Counted from the first letter of the stretch, positions 50,775 through 60,237 are shown. The stretch is 64,000 bases of DNA from Candidatus Pseudoruminococcus merdavium (GCA_904419745.1 CAJFSS010000006.1:62001-126000); one strand, 5' to 3'. Made by a program: numbers and translations. Notes: generated by a model not told the origin, from the sequence alone.

Positions 50775-50791
50775 ACACAGCTCCCCCTCTG

Positions 50792-51193
50792 TCAATCGGG
50801 GAGCAAAATCAAAAGCATCCTCTGTACCACGGAAATCTCCTGCGCCCATAGTTTGAGAAAAGCTTCCCGCACCCTGCTGTCCCGGGAAGACAACCCTTCC
50901 TTTGCATAATCCTTTGCCGTCTGAATGAGCAAAACCGTATGTCGTTTGACACTGGCGCTGAAGTTTTGGGAAAAGCTCAAATCCATTTCCTGTTTTGCCA
51001 AATAATCTTTGGCGCACAGGGAGCGGTACAGTCCCTTTAAAACGGCGACATGTTGCAGGGCCTGTTCGGACAGATCCAAAAAAATCTGCATGGTAAGCGT
51101 ATTATCAGTACAACCGGCCATCACTTTGTAAAAGGAATGATATACCGTTTCCTGTTCAATATATTCCCCCAGGCGGGACGCAACACTTTTCAT
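50792..51193 (-). CDS. All-helical protein, possibly ferritin-like
   Basis: 133 aa, predicted four helices. Residues GEYIEQETVYHSFYKVM and LSEQALQHVAVLKGLYRSL give an E..x...E/H pattern like the di-iron ferritin/rubrerythrin fold, and a final helix has KLWAQEISVVQRM. No family clearly recognised. ATG with AAAGGGGAA upstream. It precedes the DUF134 gene by 72 nt, across the palindrome. Confidence 0.5.
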   Translation of the reverse strand: MKSVASRLGEYIEQETVYHSFYKVMAGCTDNTLTMQIFLDLSEQALQHVAVLKGLYRSLCAKDYLAKQEMDLSFSQNFSASVKRHTVLLIQTAKDYAKEGLSSRDSRVREAFLKLWAQEISVVQRMLLILLPD

Positions 51194-51219
51194 AATGATT
51201 CCCCTTTTTCCTGCAATTC

Positions 51220-51247
51220 ACCAAATCTGTTTTTTCTCCATATGCTA
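51220..51247 (+). promoter_or_regulatory. Candidate sporulation sigma (SigK/SigE-type) promoter
   Basis: ACC (51220-51222), 16 bp, CATATGCTA (51239-51247), matching the SigK consensus AC...CATA-N3-TA, 60 nt before the CwlJ-type gene. Agrees with expression in the mother cell, as known for cwlJ and gerQ. Confidence 0.45.
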
Positions 51248-51306
51248 TAAAGAAGGCGGCAACCACACTGCCGCAAAAATATCCCTACAAACGGTAAGGT
51301 GATGAA

Positions 51307-51753
51307 ATGGCTTTTGATGACAGAGAACTTCTGGCAAGGCTGATTCAGTGCGAAGCCGGTGGAGAAGGGGAAGACGGGATGCGTGCGGTGGCCACCGTCA
51401 TCATGAACCGGGTGCGGGTTCCCTACGGGGAATTTGCAAGGGTTTCCCAGGGAGGGAATGTCCGCGCCATTATTGAACAGCAGGGGCAGTTCAACTGCAT
51501 GCGTACCAGTTTGGCAGGGCAGCCAAATGCCCAGAATGTCTGGAACATGAACCCAACTGATATCCACTATGAAATTGCAGACTGGGCCCTGGATGGCGGA
51601 ATCCTGCCGGGAGTTGACCATTCCCTGTTTTTTTACAATCCCTACAGTTCCAACTGTGCCCCCTATTTTCCACCAGGAGGAACCGGCGTCATCCATAACC
51701 GGGTAAATCAGCATTGCTTTTATGTTCCCACACAACTGTATGCACAGACTTGA
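51307..51753 (+). CDS. CwlJ/SleB-type spore cortex-lytic hydrolase
   Basis: 148 aa, a lone Hydrolase_2 domain without signal peptide or binding repeat, as in CwlJ. ELLARLIQCEAGGEGEDGMRAVATVIMNRV carries the catalytic Glu, followed by GQFNCMRTSLAG and a C-terminal YNPYSSNCAPYFPP. It degrades spore cortex peptidoglycan at germination. ATG with AAGGTGATGAA upstream. A GerQ-like gene follows; in Bacillus CwlJ needs GerQ for its location in the coat. Confidence 0.9.
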   Translation: MAFDDRELLARLIQCEAGGEGEDGMRAVATVIMNRVRVPYGEFARVSQGGNVRAIIEQQGQFNCMRTSLAGQPNAQNVWNMNPTDIHYEIADWALDGGILPGVDHSLFFYNPYSSNCAPYFPPGGTGVIHNRVNQHCFYVPTQLYAQT

Positions 51754-51801
51754 TTTCTTATGAATGAACCGCCAACTACATAGGCAGAAAGGAACGATTT
51801 T

Positions 51802-52395
51802 ATGAATTCTATGCCACTCAATGGAATCAACGGGATAAATAATATGTTGCAAAGCGGGGTATCCCCCAGCTGCATCGCCGCACAGGCGAACCTGATGAAC
51901 AATCCCAATCCCATGTCCTCCGTACAACAGGCCATTGACGCCAATGGTCAGCAGGGGACTTCCGGTCCCATGCAAACCAATCAGCAGCCGACCTCCATTC
52001 AAAATCCGGCTTCTCAGCAGGGAAGCCAGGCACAACAACAAGTACCGGATTTCTCCGTACAAAATGGAGGCTCGGGCCCTGTGATTGAACGTCCCAGTAC
52101 CCTTGCCCCTGCCGGTTCCCTGCCAGGGGCAAACCAGCTCTTTCCCAATATTGTCCCGGAAGAAATTCCCGTATCCTTCAGTCCCACCAGTTTACAGTAC
52201 TTAAACGGATTTCTCCGCTCCCAAATTGGCCGCCGGGTAACTGTGGAATTCCTTGTAGGAAGCAACACCATGTCCGAACGCAGCGGAATCCTGCTTGGCG
52301 TAGGGGTCAACTACATCCTTCTCAATGAAATCGAAGGGGACGATGTGATCGCCTGCGATTTTTATAATATCAAGTTTATCCACTTCTATTTCTGA
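51802..52395 (+). CDS. GerQ-like spore coat protein
   Basis: 197 aa. A low-complexity, Gln/Asn/Pro/Ser-rich N-terminus (about 1-125) precedes a C-terminal domain SLQYLNGFLRSQIGRRVTVE, VGSNTMSERSGILLGVGVNY, ACDFYNIKFIHFY, the pattern of GerQ (YIENILRLN.GK.V.VY...IILSD...YIDYVTF, from memory). Coat-like composition and the CwlJ neighbour support it. ATG with GAAAGGA upstream. A hairpin terminator follows. Confidence 0.75.
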   Translation: MNSMPLNGINGINNMLQSGVSPSCIAAQANLMNNPNPMSSVQQAIDANGQQGTSGPMQTNQQPTSIQNPASQQGSQAQQQVPDFSVQNGGSGPVIERPSTLAPAGSLPGANQLFPNIVPEEIPVSFSPTSLQYLNGFLRSQIGRRVTVEFLVGSNTMSERSGILLGVGVNYILLNEIEGDDVIACDFYNIKFIHFYF

Positions 52396-52405
52396 TAACC
52401 TCCTC

Positions 52406-52452
52406 AAAGCTCTGGGGCGAATGGATTTTTCCATCCGCCCCAGAGCTTTGGG
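52406..52452 (+). terminator. Terminator of the cwlJ-gerQ-like unit
   Basis: AAAGCTCTGGGGCG (52406-52419) pairs with CGCCCCAGAGCTTT (52436-52449), ending in TTT. Confidence 0.7.
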
Positions 52453-52599
52453 ATATCCCCCATAGTCATCATAACAGGTTGTTTCGGTTTTTCTTCCCTG
52501 CAAACGGAGCGTCCCGGCAGCAGGATCAACAGGAGAACCGATAAAATCACCCGACAGAAAATCTTTTGAATGAAAAATTTTATCGTTTTTAAAGGGAAC

Positions 52600-52630
52600 A
52601 CAAAAAAACAGGGTGGCGTTGCCACCCTGT
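52600..52630 (-). terminator. Terminator of trxB
   Basis: ACAGGGTGGC (52608-52617) pairs with GCCACCCTGT (52621-52630), followed on the minus strand by TTTTTTTGTG. Confidence 0.9.
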
Positions 52631-52656
52631 TCACACAACAAGTTTTTTTGGATAAC

Positions 52657-53571
52657 TCACCAATTCTGGCTGATGTAATTGGAAGCTTCCACAGCCGCCA
52701 CTGCGCCGTCTGCCGCCGCAGTGATCAGCTGCCGCAAAAGTTTTGTCCTGGTATCCCCTGCAACAAACACGCCGGGGACGTTGGTGTGGCAATCCTCGCC
52801 AGCGCGGATATAGCCGCCCTCATCCAGGTCGATTACACCTTCAAACAGTTTGTTGTCCGGTGCAAGGCCAACCGCAATGAATACACCGGATACCTCAATT
52901 TGCCGTTCGCTGCCGTCCTTGACATTCTTAACCGTGACGCTCTCCACGCTTTTTTCGCCATTGATGGACTGGACAACGGAATCGTACACCACTTCAATAT
53001 TTTCCCTGGCAAGGACGGCGTCCACCGTCACCTGATGGGCGCGGAAACTATCCCTGCGGTGGATCAGGACAACCTTGCTGCAATTATTGGCAAGGAACAG
53101 GGCGTCCTCCAGCGCGGTGTTTCCCCCGCCGACAATCACAACGTCCTTGCCCTTATAAAACGCGCCGTCGCAGGTTGCGCAGTAGGAGACGCCCCGCCCG
53201 CTCAGGCGGTCTTCCCCTTCGCAGCCAAGCAGGCGGTGCTGCGCGCCATTGGCAATGATGACTGTTTTGGCACGGTATTCCTCTTTATTGGTGACAACAA
53301 CTTTTTCCTTTTCCGTCAGGGAAACGGAGGAAATTTTCCGGCTGACCACCTTGGCCCCCAGATCTTTCGCCTGCTTTGCAATCTGCTGGCAAAAATCAAA
53401 CCCGGAAATTTTGGGAATCCCCGGATAGTTTTCCACTTCCGGCGTATTAAAAATCTGGCCGCCCGGCATTGGCATTTTTTCCAGTACCGTGACGCTGTGC
53501 CCGGCGCGCACTCCATAAATTGCGGCTGCAAGCCCTGCGGTTCCGCCGCCAATAATCAAAATATCTTCCAT
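52657..53571 (-). CDS. trxB: Thioredoxin reductase
   Basis: 304 aa flavoprotein. FAD motif IIGGGTAGLAAAIYGVRAG (residues 6-24), redox centre YCATCDGAFY (about 133-142), NADPH motif VIVGGGNTALEDALFLAN and the final FVAGDTRTKLLRQLITAAADG. Transfers electrons from NADPH to thioredoxin. ATG with GGAGG upstream. It stands alone with its own terminator; no trxA neighbour visible. Confidence 0.95.
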   Translation of the reverse strand: MEDILIIGGGTAGLAAAIYGVRAGHSVTVLEKMPMPGGQIFNTPEVENYPGIPKISGFDFCQQIAKQAKDLGAKVVSRKISSVSLTEKEKVVVTNKEEYRAKTVIIANGAQHRLLGCEGEDRLSGRGVSYCATCDGAFYKGKDVVIVGGGNTALEDALFLANNCSKVVLIHRRDSFRAHQVTVDAVLARENIEVVYDSVVQSINGEKSVESVTVKNVKDGSERQIEVSGVFIAVGLAPDNKLFEGVIDLDEGGYIRAGEDCHTNVPGVFVAGDTRTKLLRQLITAAADGAVAAVEASNYISQNW

Positions 53572-53633
53572 CGTGTTTGCCTCCGTTCCTATTTTGTTGG
53601 TTTAAGTATACTATATTTGTGTAAATTTTGCAA

Positions 53634-54026
53634 TCAGTCTGTTTTTCCTTTGTAAAAACTCAGGCAGAGCGAAAGCCATTCACATTCCCTGCACACAGTC
53701 CCCAGTTTGCCCGCATGGATAATCTTTTTAGCGGCTGTTTCCCGGAACTCTTCCCAGGAAACCTGCTGCCCCGGCAAATACCCGCACAGGGACAAACAGG
53801 CCGCGTCATACTGCTGGACCTTTTGCCCGGAAGTACAGCCGTTTTCCACTCTGTGGGGACAGCTGCCGCACAGGTCGTCCGCCCGGCAGCACAGCTCTAT
53901 CATCTGCTGCGGAGAGGACTGTAGCCTGCCAATGAGTTCCGTCATGTTTTTTACAAAATCCTCGCTGTATCCCCTTCCCACAAACTGCTGGATACACAGC
54001 CCATGGTGCGGACGAAGATGTATCAT
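53634..54026 (-). CDS. DUF1284 cysteine-rich protein
   Basis: 130 aa. N-terminal HLRPHHGLCIQQFVGRGYSEDF is the DUF1284 hallmark, followed by cysteines in CCRADDLCGSCPH, NGCTSGQKVQQYD and a C-terminal CRECEWLSLC. This suggests an iron-sulphur or zinc-binding protein; biochemical role unknown. Between trxB and namZ-like genes, same strand, but with gaps of 60-110 nt. Confidence 0.85.
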   Translation of the reverse strand: MIHLRPHHGLCIQQFVGRGYSEDFVKNMTELIGRLQSSPQQMIELCCRADDLCGSCPHRVENGCTSGQKVQQYDAACLSLCGYLPGQQVSWEEFRETAAKKIIHAGKLGTVCRECEWLSLCLSFYKGKTD

Positions 54027-54133
54027 TTCAGTTTCCCCGCTTTCCGCTGCCCGCAGCGCTCTGTCTTATGGAAAAAGCCCTATTGACAGGATATCCGCCC
54101 AAAAGCCCGTAAATCCATTCTATGCGCAGGAGC

Positions 54134-55285
54134 TCATTCATAGATATGGTATTTCTGTTTTTCCTTTTCAAACTGTTCCGTATCCAGCGCAAACATCCGA
54201 ACCAGGTAATCAATATCCCCCACAGAAGTACGCACGCGGCTGGTTCCGACCGTATAATCAAATTTGATGCGCGCGGACTGCTCGTTTTCCGGGGAAAAGA
54301 AATTGACGGATTCCGGAGCCATGGAAAAAGCTTCGCCCAGCAAATGGAGAGCCGCCTGCGTCGGGCGCGCCTTTCTTTTGTCGGACAGATGCAATTGCAC
54401 GCCATAACAACGCCGTTCGCGATATCTGCCCTGGGATGGGAAAAAGCGCACGGGACGAAACAGGATGCCTTCCATCCCCTTCTCATTGAGCCGGCGCGCC
54501 AGTTCATAGCCATCCAGCCAGGGCGCCCCGACTTGCTGGTATGGCGCAGAAGTGCCAAGTCCCACGGAAAGCGCCGTTTTTTCCAGCATGCCCGTACCGG
54601 CATATAACAGCGCCGCTTCCGGAGTCGGCAGGTTTGGAGTGGCGGGAAGATAGACAAGCCCCGTATCCTCAAACAGCATTTCCCGCCGATAGTGCTCCAT
54701 AGGGACAACGTGCACATCGCATCCCACTTTTTTCTCATTATTGAGGAAAAAAGCGAGTTCCCCAATCGTCAACGCATAGCGCTGCGGAATTCCATAGGAG
54801 AGGTATTTTTCATCGTCCAGAATTTCCGGGCGGCATCCCTCCACCTGTATCCCGCCGAGAGGATTGGGACGATCGAGCACAACAAACGCCTTGCCTTCCT
54901 TTGCGCAACTTTGCATACAGGCGAGCAGCGTCCACGGAAAACTGGAATAACGCACCCCGGTATTCTGCACATCAAAAACCAATACGTCAATGTCGTTGAG
55001 CATTCCGGGAACTGGGCGATCGGTTCCCCCATAAATCCCATAAACGCAGATTCCAATGCGGTCGTCCACAAAAGTGGAGACATTTTCTCCGGCTTTTCTA
55101 TCCCCATAAAGGCCGAATTCCGGAGAAAAAACCGCACGCAAATCATATTTTTCCATGAAAATGTCCACGCTCGAACGCATGTGTACATCATATCCGGCCG
55201 GTGAAGTCACCAGGCCGATTCTCTTTTTTGAAAACAGATAGCTATATTTTTCAATGCGGTCAATTCCACAAATTACCCGCTCCAC
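54134..55285 (-). CDS. NamZ-like exo-N-acetylmuramidase (DUF1343), cytosolic form
   Basis: 383 aa. Motifs of NamZ: KRIGLVTSPAGYD, FSPEFGLYGDRKAGE, VYGIYG, DIDVLVFDVQNTGVRYSS, VLDRPNPLGG, IPQRYALTIGELA, LPATPNLPTPEAALLYAGTG, NEKGMEGILFRPV. The family motif normally reads SPEHG; here it is SPEFG, keeping the Glu. No signal peptide, unlike the secreted Bacillus enzyme, so it may recycle muropeptides inside the cell. GTG start. Confidence 0.85.
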   Translation of the reverse strand: MERVICGIDRIEKYSYLFSKKRIGLVTSPAGYDVHMRSSVDIFMEKYDLRAVFSPEFGLYGDRKAGENVSTFVDDRIGICVYGIYGGTDRPVPGMLNDIDVLVFDVQNTGVRYSSFPWTLLACMQSCAKEGKAFVVLDRPNPLGGIQVEGCRPEILDDEKYLSYGIPQRYALTIGELAFFLNNEKKVGCDVHVVPMEHYRREMLFEDTGLVYLPATPNLPTPEAALLYAGTGMLEKTALSVGLGTSAPYQQVGAPWLDGYELARRLNEKGMEGILFRPVRFFPSQGRYRERRCYGVQLHLSDKRKARPTQAALHLLGEAFSMAPESVNFFSPENEQSARIKFDYTVGTSRVRTSVGDIDYLVRMFALDTEQFEKEKQKYHIYE

Positions 55286-55428
55286 TGCTGCTCACCCCAA
55301 TATCATTCTTACGCCAGACAGCACCTGCAAATGGACGAATATTCGCAGGCGCTGCTTTTTCAAAAGCATATCATACTGGACAGGAAATGAAAATACATCA
55401 AAACAAAATCAGAAAAATTGGCAAACCT

Positions 55429-56916
55429 CTATAGGATTTTCAGCTGATGTTCCACATATTCCACAATTTTCTTCATTGCTTTCAAACGCGCATACCGTTT
55501 GTCATTGGATTCAATAATAAACCAGGGGCAGTTTTCCGTATTGGTTTTTTGCAGCATTTCATTGACAGCAATTTCATATTGATCCCATTTTTCCCGGTTA
55601 CGGAAATCCTCTTCTGTGATCTTCCAGCGTTTTTCCGGCGTATTCTGCCGTTTCTGGAACCGTTTGAGCTGCTCGTCTTTATCAATATGCAGCCAGAACT
55701 TCATAACCAGCATCCCATGTTCATAAAGGTACTGTTCAAACTCATTGATTTCCCGGTAGGCATGCTTCCAATCCTCTTCTGTGCAGAATCCTTCAATGCG
55801 TTCTACCATGACGCGCCCATACCAGCTTCTGTCAAAAATGGTAATATGTCCGGATTTGGGCAGATTGCCCCAAAAACGCCACAGATAATGGTGTTCCAGT
55901 TCAATTTTGGTGGGCGCTGCAATGGGAACCACCTCATATCCACGGGGGTCAAGCGCCTTGGTCACGCGCTTGATGTTGCCGCCTTTTCCGGCGGCGTCCC
56001 AGCCCTCATAAGCTATCACCATTGGGATTTTCCGCAGGTACAGTTCGCTGTGCAGTTCCCCCAGCCGCTTTTGGTACCGCTTGAGTTCCCGTTTATACTG
56101 GGCTTCCTCTGCGCTGCGTTTTAAATCAATTTCGCTCAAAAGCGGGGTTTTCACCAGTGCAAAGTCCTTTGGAACCACTGGCTGTTTATCAACTCCGCCA
56201 TGCTGCTTGTCATCCAACGCCTGTTCCAGGCGTTCAACCACATGGCTGAGTACTTTGTAAAAAGCATACCGTTTATCCGTCGCCTCTACAACCGTCCATG
56301 GGGCGTAGCTGACGCTTGTGGATTCAATCATTTCATCAAACGCCTTCAGGTGCTTTTCATACTCCCGGTTGTGGCGCCAGTCCTCTTTGGTAACACGCCA
56401 TTTGGTAAAGCTGCTCTCTTCCAGTTTTTCAAACCTTTTTTTCTGTTCCGCTTTGCTGATTTGCAGGAAAAATTTAATCAGCAGATATCCTCCGTCAACA
56501 AGCTGGCGTTCAAAACAGCGGATATCCTCCAAACCCTGTTCAATCACATCGGTACGTTCAAAATCGTCCACGCTGTCCACCGAGACATCCCGATACCAGC
56601 TGCGATCCATTACAGAAATCTGTCCATACTGTGGGATGGTATTCCAGTAACGCCACATTGGGGGCATGCGCAGTTCCGTTTCGGTAGGTTTGGCAATGGT
56701 GTGCACACTGAATCCGCGCGGATCGAGGTTGTCAATGAGTTTGGAAATCATTGAACCCTTTCCAGCGGCGCCAAACCCTTCAAACAGGATAATCACCGGC
56801 AGTTTTTCCTCCCGGACGCGCAGAGCCAGCCGTTCCATCTTCGCTTTTAACGGCTCAAGTTTTTCTTTGTATTCTTCCTTTTCAAGTTTCTGGTTCAGGT
56901 TTGTCTCATATAACAT
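55429..56916 (-). CDS. Polyphosphate:AMP phosphotransferase (two PPK2 domains)
   Basis: 495 aa with two tandem PPK2 domains, as in PAP. Domain 1 (about 35-240): Walker A FEGFGAAGKG, MDRSWYRDVSVD lid region; domain 2 (about 290-490): YEGWDAAGKGGNIKR and FDRSWYGRVMVERIEG. Makes ADP from AMP and polyphosphate. Domain 2 keeps all canonical residues; domain 1 is divergent, as in Acinetobacter PAP. ATG with AGAGGTG upstream, downstream of the DUF1836 gene by 15 nt. Confidence 0.93.
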   Translation of the reverse strand: MLYETNLNQKLEKEEYKEKLEPLKAKMERLALRVREEKLPVIILFEGFGAAGKGSMISKLIDNLDPRGFSVHTIAKPTETELRMPPMWRYWNTIPQYGQISVMDRSWYRDVSVDSVDDFERTDVIEQGLEDIRCFERQLVDGGYLLIKFFLQISKAEQKKRFEKLEESSFTKWRVTKEDWRHNREYEKHLKAFDEMIESTSVSYAPWTVVEATDKRYAFYKVLSHVVERLEQALDDKQHGGVDKQPVVPKDFALVKTPLLSEIDLKRSAEEAQYKRELKRYQKRLGELHSELYLRKIPMVIAYEGWDAAGKGGNIKRVTKALDPRGYEVVPIAAPTKIELEHHYLWRFWGNLPKSGHITIFDRSWYGRVMVERIEGFCTEEDWKHAYREINEFEQYLYEHGMLVMKFWLHIDKDEQLKRFQKRQNTPEKRWKITEEDFRNREKWDQYEIAVNEMLQKTNTENCPWFIIESNDKRYARLKAMKKIVEYVEHQLKIL

Positions 56917-56931
56917 GTCAGCACCTCTTTT

Positions 56932-57489
56932 TCAGTTCACAGATCCCTCGTCCTGCTGGGAAAACAACCTGTCAATCAACGCTTCGCTTACTCGTTTGGT
57001 ATACGATGAGAGGAGCGCCAGATGCACAATCAACCCTACCGCATCAGCGGGTTCCATCGTCTCCTCAAAGGAAAGATATCTCTGGGTATCAGCGGAAATC
57101 TGTCCGGTCGCCTGCTGTTTTTCCCGCAGCAGCATTTCATATATATTTTGTGCTTCCTCTTCTCCCTCCACCAGGGAAAGAAGGCGTTTGATATCCTGAA
57201 TGGAAAGCACCTGTTTGAGGTAACATATCATCAGGATACGGATGATTTGTTCCCGGTTGTATTTTTTTCCTTTTGTTGGGGAAATCAGCTTTTCTTTGCT
57301 GTAATTGTTGACCATGGCTTTGGTCAGCAGCTTGTCTTCCGGGGTACGACACATTCCGGAAAGCTTACTGTCCACAAGCGTTGTAATCTGGTCAATATAC
57401 AGATCAATCTGCGGGATATCCGCCAATTCGATTGCCCCATCCTGTAAAACCTGCCGTATCACAGAGGATAGTTCCTCTTTTTGTCCCAC
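56932..57489 (-). CDS. DUF1836 regulatory protein
   Basis: 185 aa. MerR-like helix-turn-helix (LTKAMVNNYSKEKLISPTKGKKYNREQIIRIL) with the DUF1836 ending. These proteins are proposed transcription regulators, ligand unknown. GTG start with GAGGGGG upstream. In an operon with the PAP gene, so it could control polyphosphate metabolism (inference). Confidence 0.85.
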   Translation of the reverse strand: MGQKEELSSVIRQVLQDGAIELADIPQIDLYIDQITTLVDSKLSGMCRTPEDKLLTKAMVNNYSKEKLISPTKGKKYNREQIIRILMICYLKQVLSIQDIKRLLSLVEGEEEAQNIYEMLLREKQQATGQISADTQRYLSFEETMEPADAVGLIVHLALLSSYTKRVSEALIDRLFSQQDEGSVN

Positions 57490-57638
57490 TGGATACGCCC
57501 CCTCTTTCTTGATTTGTATTCATCATATAACAAAATTGTAAACTTTTCAATCTATACTTGTAATTTTACACAATTGTGTTATCATAATTATATCATATAG
57601 TTTTAAAAACTACATAATACAATTATAGAGGTGATATT

Positions 57639-58292
57639 ATGACGTCTGCTTTTCAAAAAGCCCGGGAGCCCATGAGTTCCTATACCCATTTTCTGGGGGC
57701 GATCGCTTCGCTTTTTGCAACCGCCCTTATGGTACTGAAAGCCTGCCTGGATCCGGGATTTACCACCGTCCGGCTTGTTTCGGTCATTTTATTCGGGGTT
57801 TCCATGGTGGTTCTTTACAGTGCCAGCGCGTTGTACCATTTCAGCAATGCGCGGCCGAGTATTGTTCAAATCCTGCGCCGGCTCGACCATTCCGTTATTT
57901 TTGTGTTGATTGCCGGAACTTATACCCCCATCTGCCTGAACATGATGGAAGCTCCCACCAATGTGATTTTTACTGGCGCCATTTGGGCCGTCGGAATCCT
58001 GGGAATTGTTGTAAAAATGTGCTGGTTTTACGCTCCACGCTGGTTATCCACCCTGTTTTATCTGCTCATGGGCTGGTCAATTGTCCTGGATTTTGGCGCC
58101 GTGCTTGCCATGCCGTTGTGGGCGATCGTGTTCCTGGTTCTTGGAGGGATCTCCTATACCATTGGAGGAGTTATTTATATTGTAAAAAAGCCGAACATCT
58201 CGGAAAGTTTTGGGTTTCATGAACTCTTTCATATTTTTGTCCTTGCGGGTACTTTCTTTCATTTTCTGCTGGTACTCTTTTTTATTGCATAG
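57639..58292 (+). CDS. Hemolysin III (YqfA/PAQR-type) membrane protein
   Basis: 217 aa, seven membrane helices. Family motifs: SSYTHFLGAIASL, VLYSASALYHF, LRRLDHSVIFVLIAGTYTPI and FHELFHIFVLAGTFFHFLLV with the conserved metal-binding His residues. Proposed membrane hydrolase or channel related to adiponectin receptors; named hemolysin III in Bacillus. ATG with AGAGGTG upstream; divergent from the DUF1836 gene across a 149-nt A+T-rich region. Confidence 0.92.
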   Translation: MTSAFQKAREPMSSYTHFLGAIASLFATALMVLKACLDPGFTTVRLVSVILFGVSMVVLYSASALYHFSNARPSIVQILRRLDHSVIFVLIAGTYTPICLNMMEAPTNVIFTGAIWAVGILGIVVKMCWFYAPRWLSTLFYLLMGWSIVLDFGAVLAMPLWAIVFLVLGGISYTIGGVIYIVKKPNISESFGFHELFHIFVLAGTFFHFLLVLFFIA

Positions 58293-58398
58293 AGGCCGCC
58301 TCCCTGTGGAAAGCCTTTATTCCGCCAGGGGACTTTCGCGCTAAAAAAACCGCTTTTCCCCTTTCTCCTTATGAAACGGTTCCCCTTTTCGGGGAGAA

Positions 58399-58444
58399 GA
58401 AAAACACTGGTCCCCCATGCCTTTTTTAGCATGGGGGACCAGTG
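58399..58444 (-). terminator. Terminator of the HtrA gene
   Basis: CACTGGTCCCCCATGC (58405-58420) pairs with 58429-58444, followed by TTTTTCTTCT on the minus strand; likely bidirectional for the hemolysin III gene. Confidence 0.85.
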
Positions 58445-58488
58445 CAAAAAGGGAAAAATATGAAAAAAAGAGGACGGCAAAAGAAATT

Positions 58489-60069
58489 TTAGGAGTTATT
58501 CTGAGCAGCAGTTTTTTCACCGACTGTTACATTGACGGTCATCTGCTCATTGCCGCGATAGATAACAAACGTGAGTTTGTCCCCTACCTGGCTTTCTTTG
58601 ACAATCTGACTGACTTCAGCTGAAGTACTGACATTGGTTCCGTTGACCGATACAACACAGTCCCCGGGCATCAGTCCGGCCTGATCGGCCGCACCGCCTT
58701 CCGTCACTTCATAGATATAGACTCCCAGGCGGTTTACCCGGTACATATTGGCCATTGCCTGGGTGCTGATATCAATCATTGATACGCCAATGATCGGACG
58801 CCCGGAAACATAGCCGTTTTCCCTGAGCGCTTCCACAACTGGCTTGACATCGTTGATGGGGATAGCAAACCCAATGCCTTCGGCATATTGCGCAGAGGAT
58901 TTTGCATTGACAATCCCAATAAGCTCCCCTTTATCATTAAACAGGCCGCCGCCGGAATTCCCCGGGCTGATGGAAGCGTCTGTCTGAAGAAGGTTCATGG
59001 TTTCGTTGTCAATGGTCAGTTCCCTGTCCAGCGCGCTGATAATTCCAGTGGTTGCCGTGCCATGCAGCAGACCAAGCGGATTTCCAATGGCAATTGCAGT
59101 ATCTCCTACCTGTAATGCAGAGGAGTCGCCAAATTCTGCATAAATCAAATCCGTGGCTTCAATTTTCAACAGTGCAAGATCCGTTGTCTCATCCGTCCCG
59201 ACAAGGGTGGCCTGATAGCTGTCGCCATTGCGGAGATAAACCGTAATAGTATTTCCGCCCTCTACCACATGGTTGTTTGTCACAATATAACCATCCGATG
59301 AGATGATGACTCCAGAACCGCTGGAAGATTCACTGTTTGGAATGTCCTTAAATTCACCAGTTGACGTGCTGACGTCAATTGCCACTACGGCGTCCCCGAC
59401 CTTTTTCACAACATCGGAGACGGTAAGCGCTCCGTTTGTCCCGGAGGAATCCGTGTACACAGTGCTGTTGGAACCGGATGAAGTGGAATTGGAAGAACTG
59501 CTCTGTGACGCAGAGGGGGAATGATTCTGCATCATATAGGATGTGACCAAAGCGCCGCTGACGCCGCCCAATGCCAGAGAAGCTACCGTGCAAATTGCGA
59601 TGGTTGCCACCATGACGCGCCCCATTTTATTTTTGGGTTTCTTCTTATTCTGGTTCCCAGAATGCCCCCCGGCCGGCACATTTGGTTGTGCCGCATCCTG
59701 TTTTGGCTGTGGAGCGTAGTACTGAGGTTTATATTCATACTGCGTGGACTCCTGTTCCGGCGCCGCCGTCCGGTACTGGGGCTCGCGGGGTGCTGTATAA
59801 TATGGAGGGTGTTGCTGTGAAACTGGAGACTGGGAATCCTTTAGGATAAACCCCGTCTCCTGTACTGGGGGCTGTTCAGGGGCTTTTTGAGTATCCTGGG
59901 GCAAATCCTCTGTTGGGGTCTCCCAGGTCCTTTCAGAAATTTCCGCCTGTACCGGGGCCGCCTTTTCCTCGGAAGAGGCCTGCTGAGAAGGGGCAAAATC
60001 CGTTTGAGCTCCCTGGTTCTCCGCAGTTTCTTCGCCCTGGTTGTTTTTATATTCAAAATCGTTGTTCAT
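58489..60069 (-). CDS. HtrA-type membrane-anchored serine protease with PDZ domain
   Basis: 526 aa. Cytoplasmic Gln/Pro/Glu-rich N-terminus (1-145), one membrane helix (VMVATIAICTVASLALGGVS, about 152-172), then a trypsin-like domain with His (IVTNNHVVEG), Asp (DETTDLALLKIEA) and Ser (SPGNSGGGLFN), and a PDZ domain at the end (GVYIYEVTEGGAADQAGLMP). Degrades misfolded envelope proteins. ATG with GGAGGAG upstream. Confidence 0.95.
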   Translation of the reverse strand: MNNDFEYKNNQGEETAENQGAQTDFAPSQQASSEEKAAPVQAEISERTWETPTEDLPQDTQKAPEQPPVQETGFILKDSQSPVSQQHPPYYTAPREPQYRTAAPEQESTQYEYKPQYYAPQPKQDAAQPNVPAGGHSGNQNKKKPKNKMGRVMVATIAICTVASLALGGVSGALVTSYMMQNHSPSASQSSSSNSTSSGSNSTVYTDSSGTNGALTVSDVVKKVGDAVVAIDVSTSTGEFKDIPNSESSSGSGVIISSDGYIVTNNHVVEGGNTITVYLRNGDSYQATLVGTDETTDLALLKIEATDLIYAEFGDSSALQVGDTAIAIGNPLGLLHGTATTGIISALDRELTIDNETMNLLQTDASISPGNSGGGLFNDKGELIGIVNAKSSAQYAEGIGFAIPINDVKPVVEALRENGYVSGRPIIGVSMIDISTQAMANMYRVNRLGVYIYEVTEGGAADQAGLMPGDCVVSVNGTNVSTSAEVSQIVKESQVGDKLTFVIYRGNEQMTVNVTVGEKTAAQNNS

Positions 60070-60237
60070 GGAATCTCCTCCTGTTCGATTTTCTGTTTCC
60101 TTTTGACATCTTTATTCTATCCACGCTATTTGATGATAAAGTGATATTACTATGAGCGATTCAGAGATTTTTTATGAATTTTTTTTGAATGCGCGCAAAA
60201 TTTCAAATACAAAGGGAAGCCATGGTTTTATTTTTCC

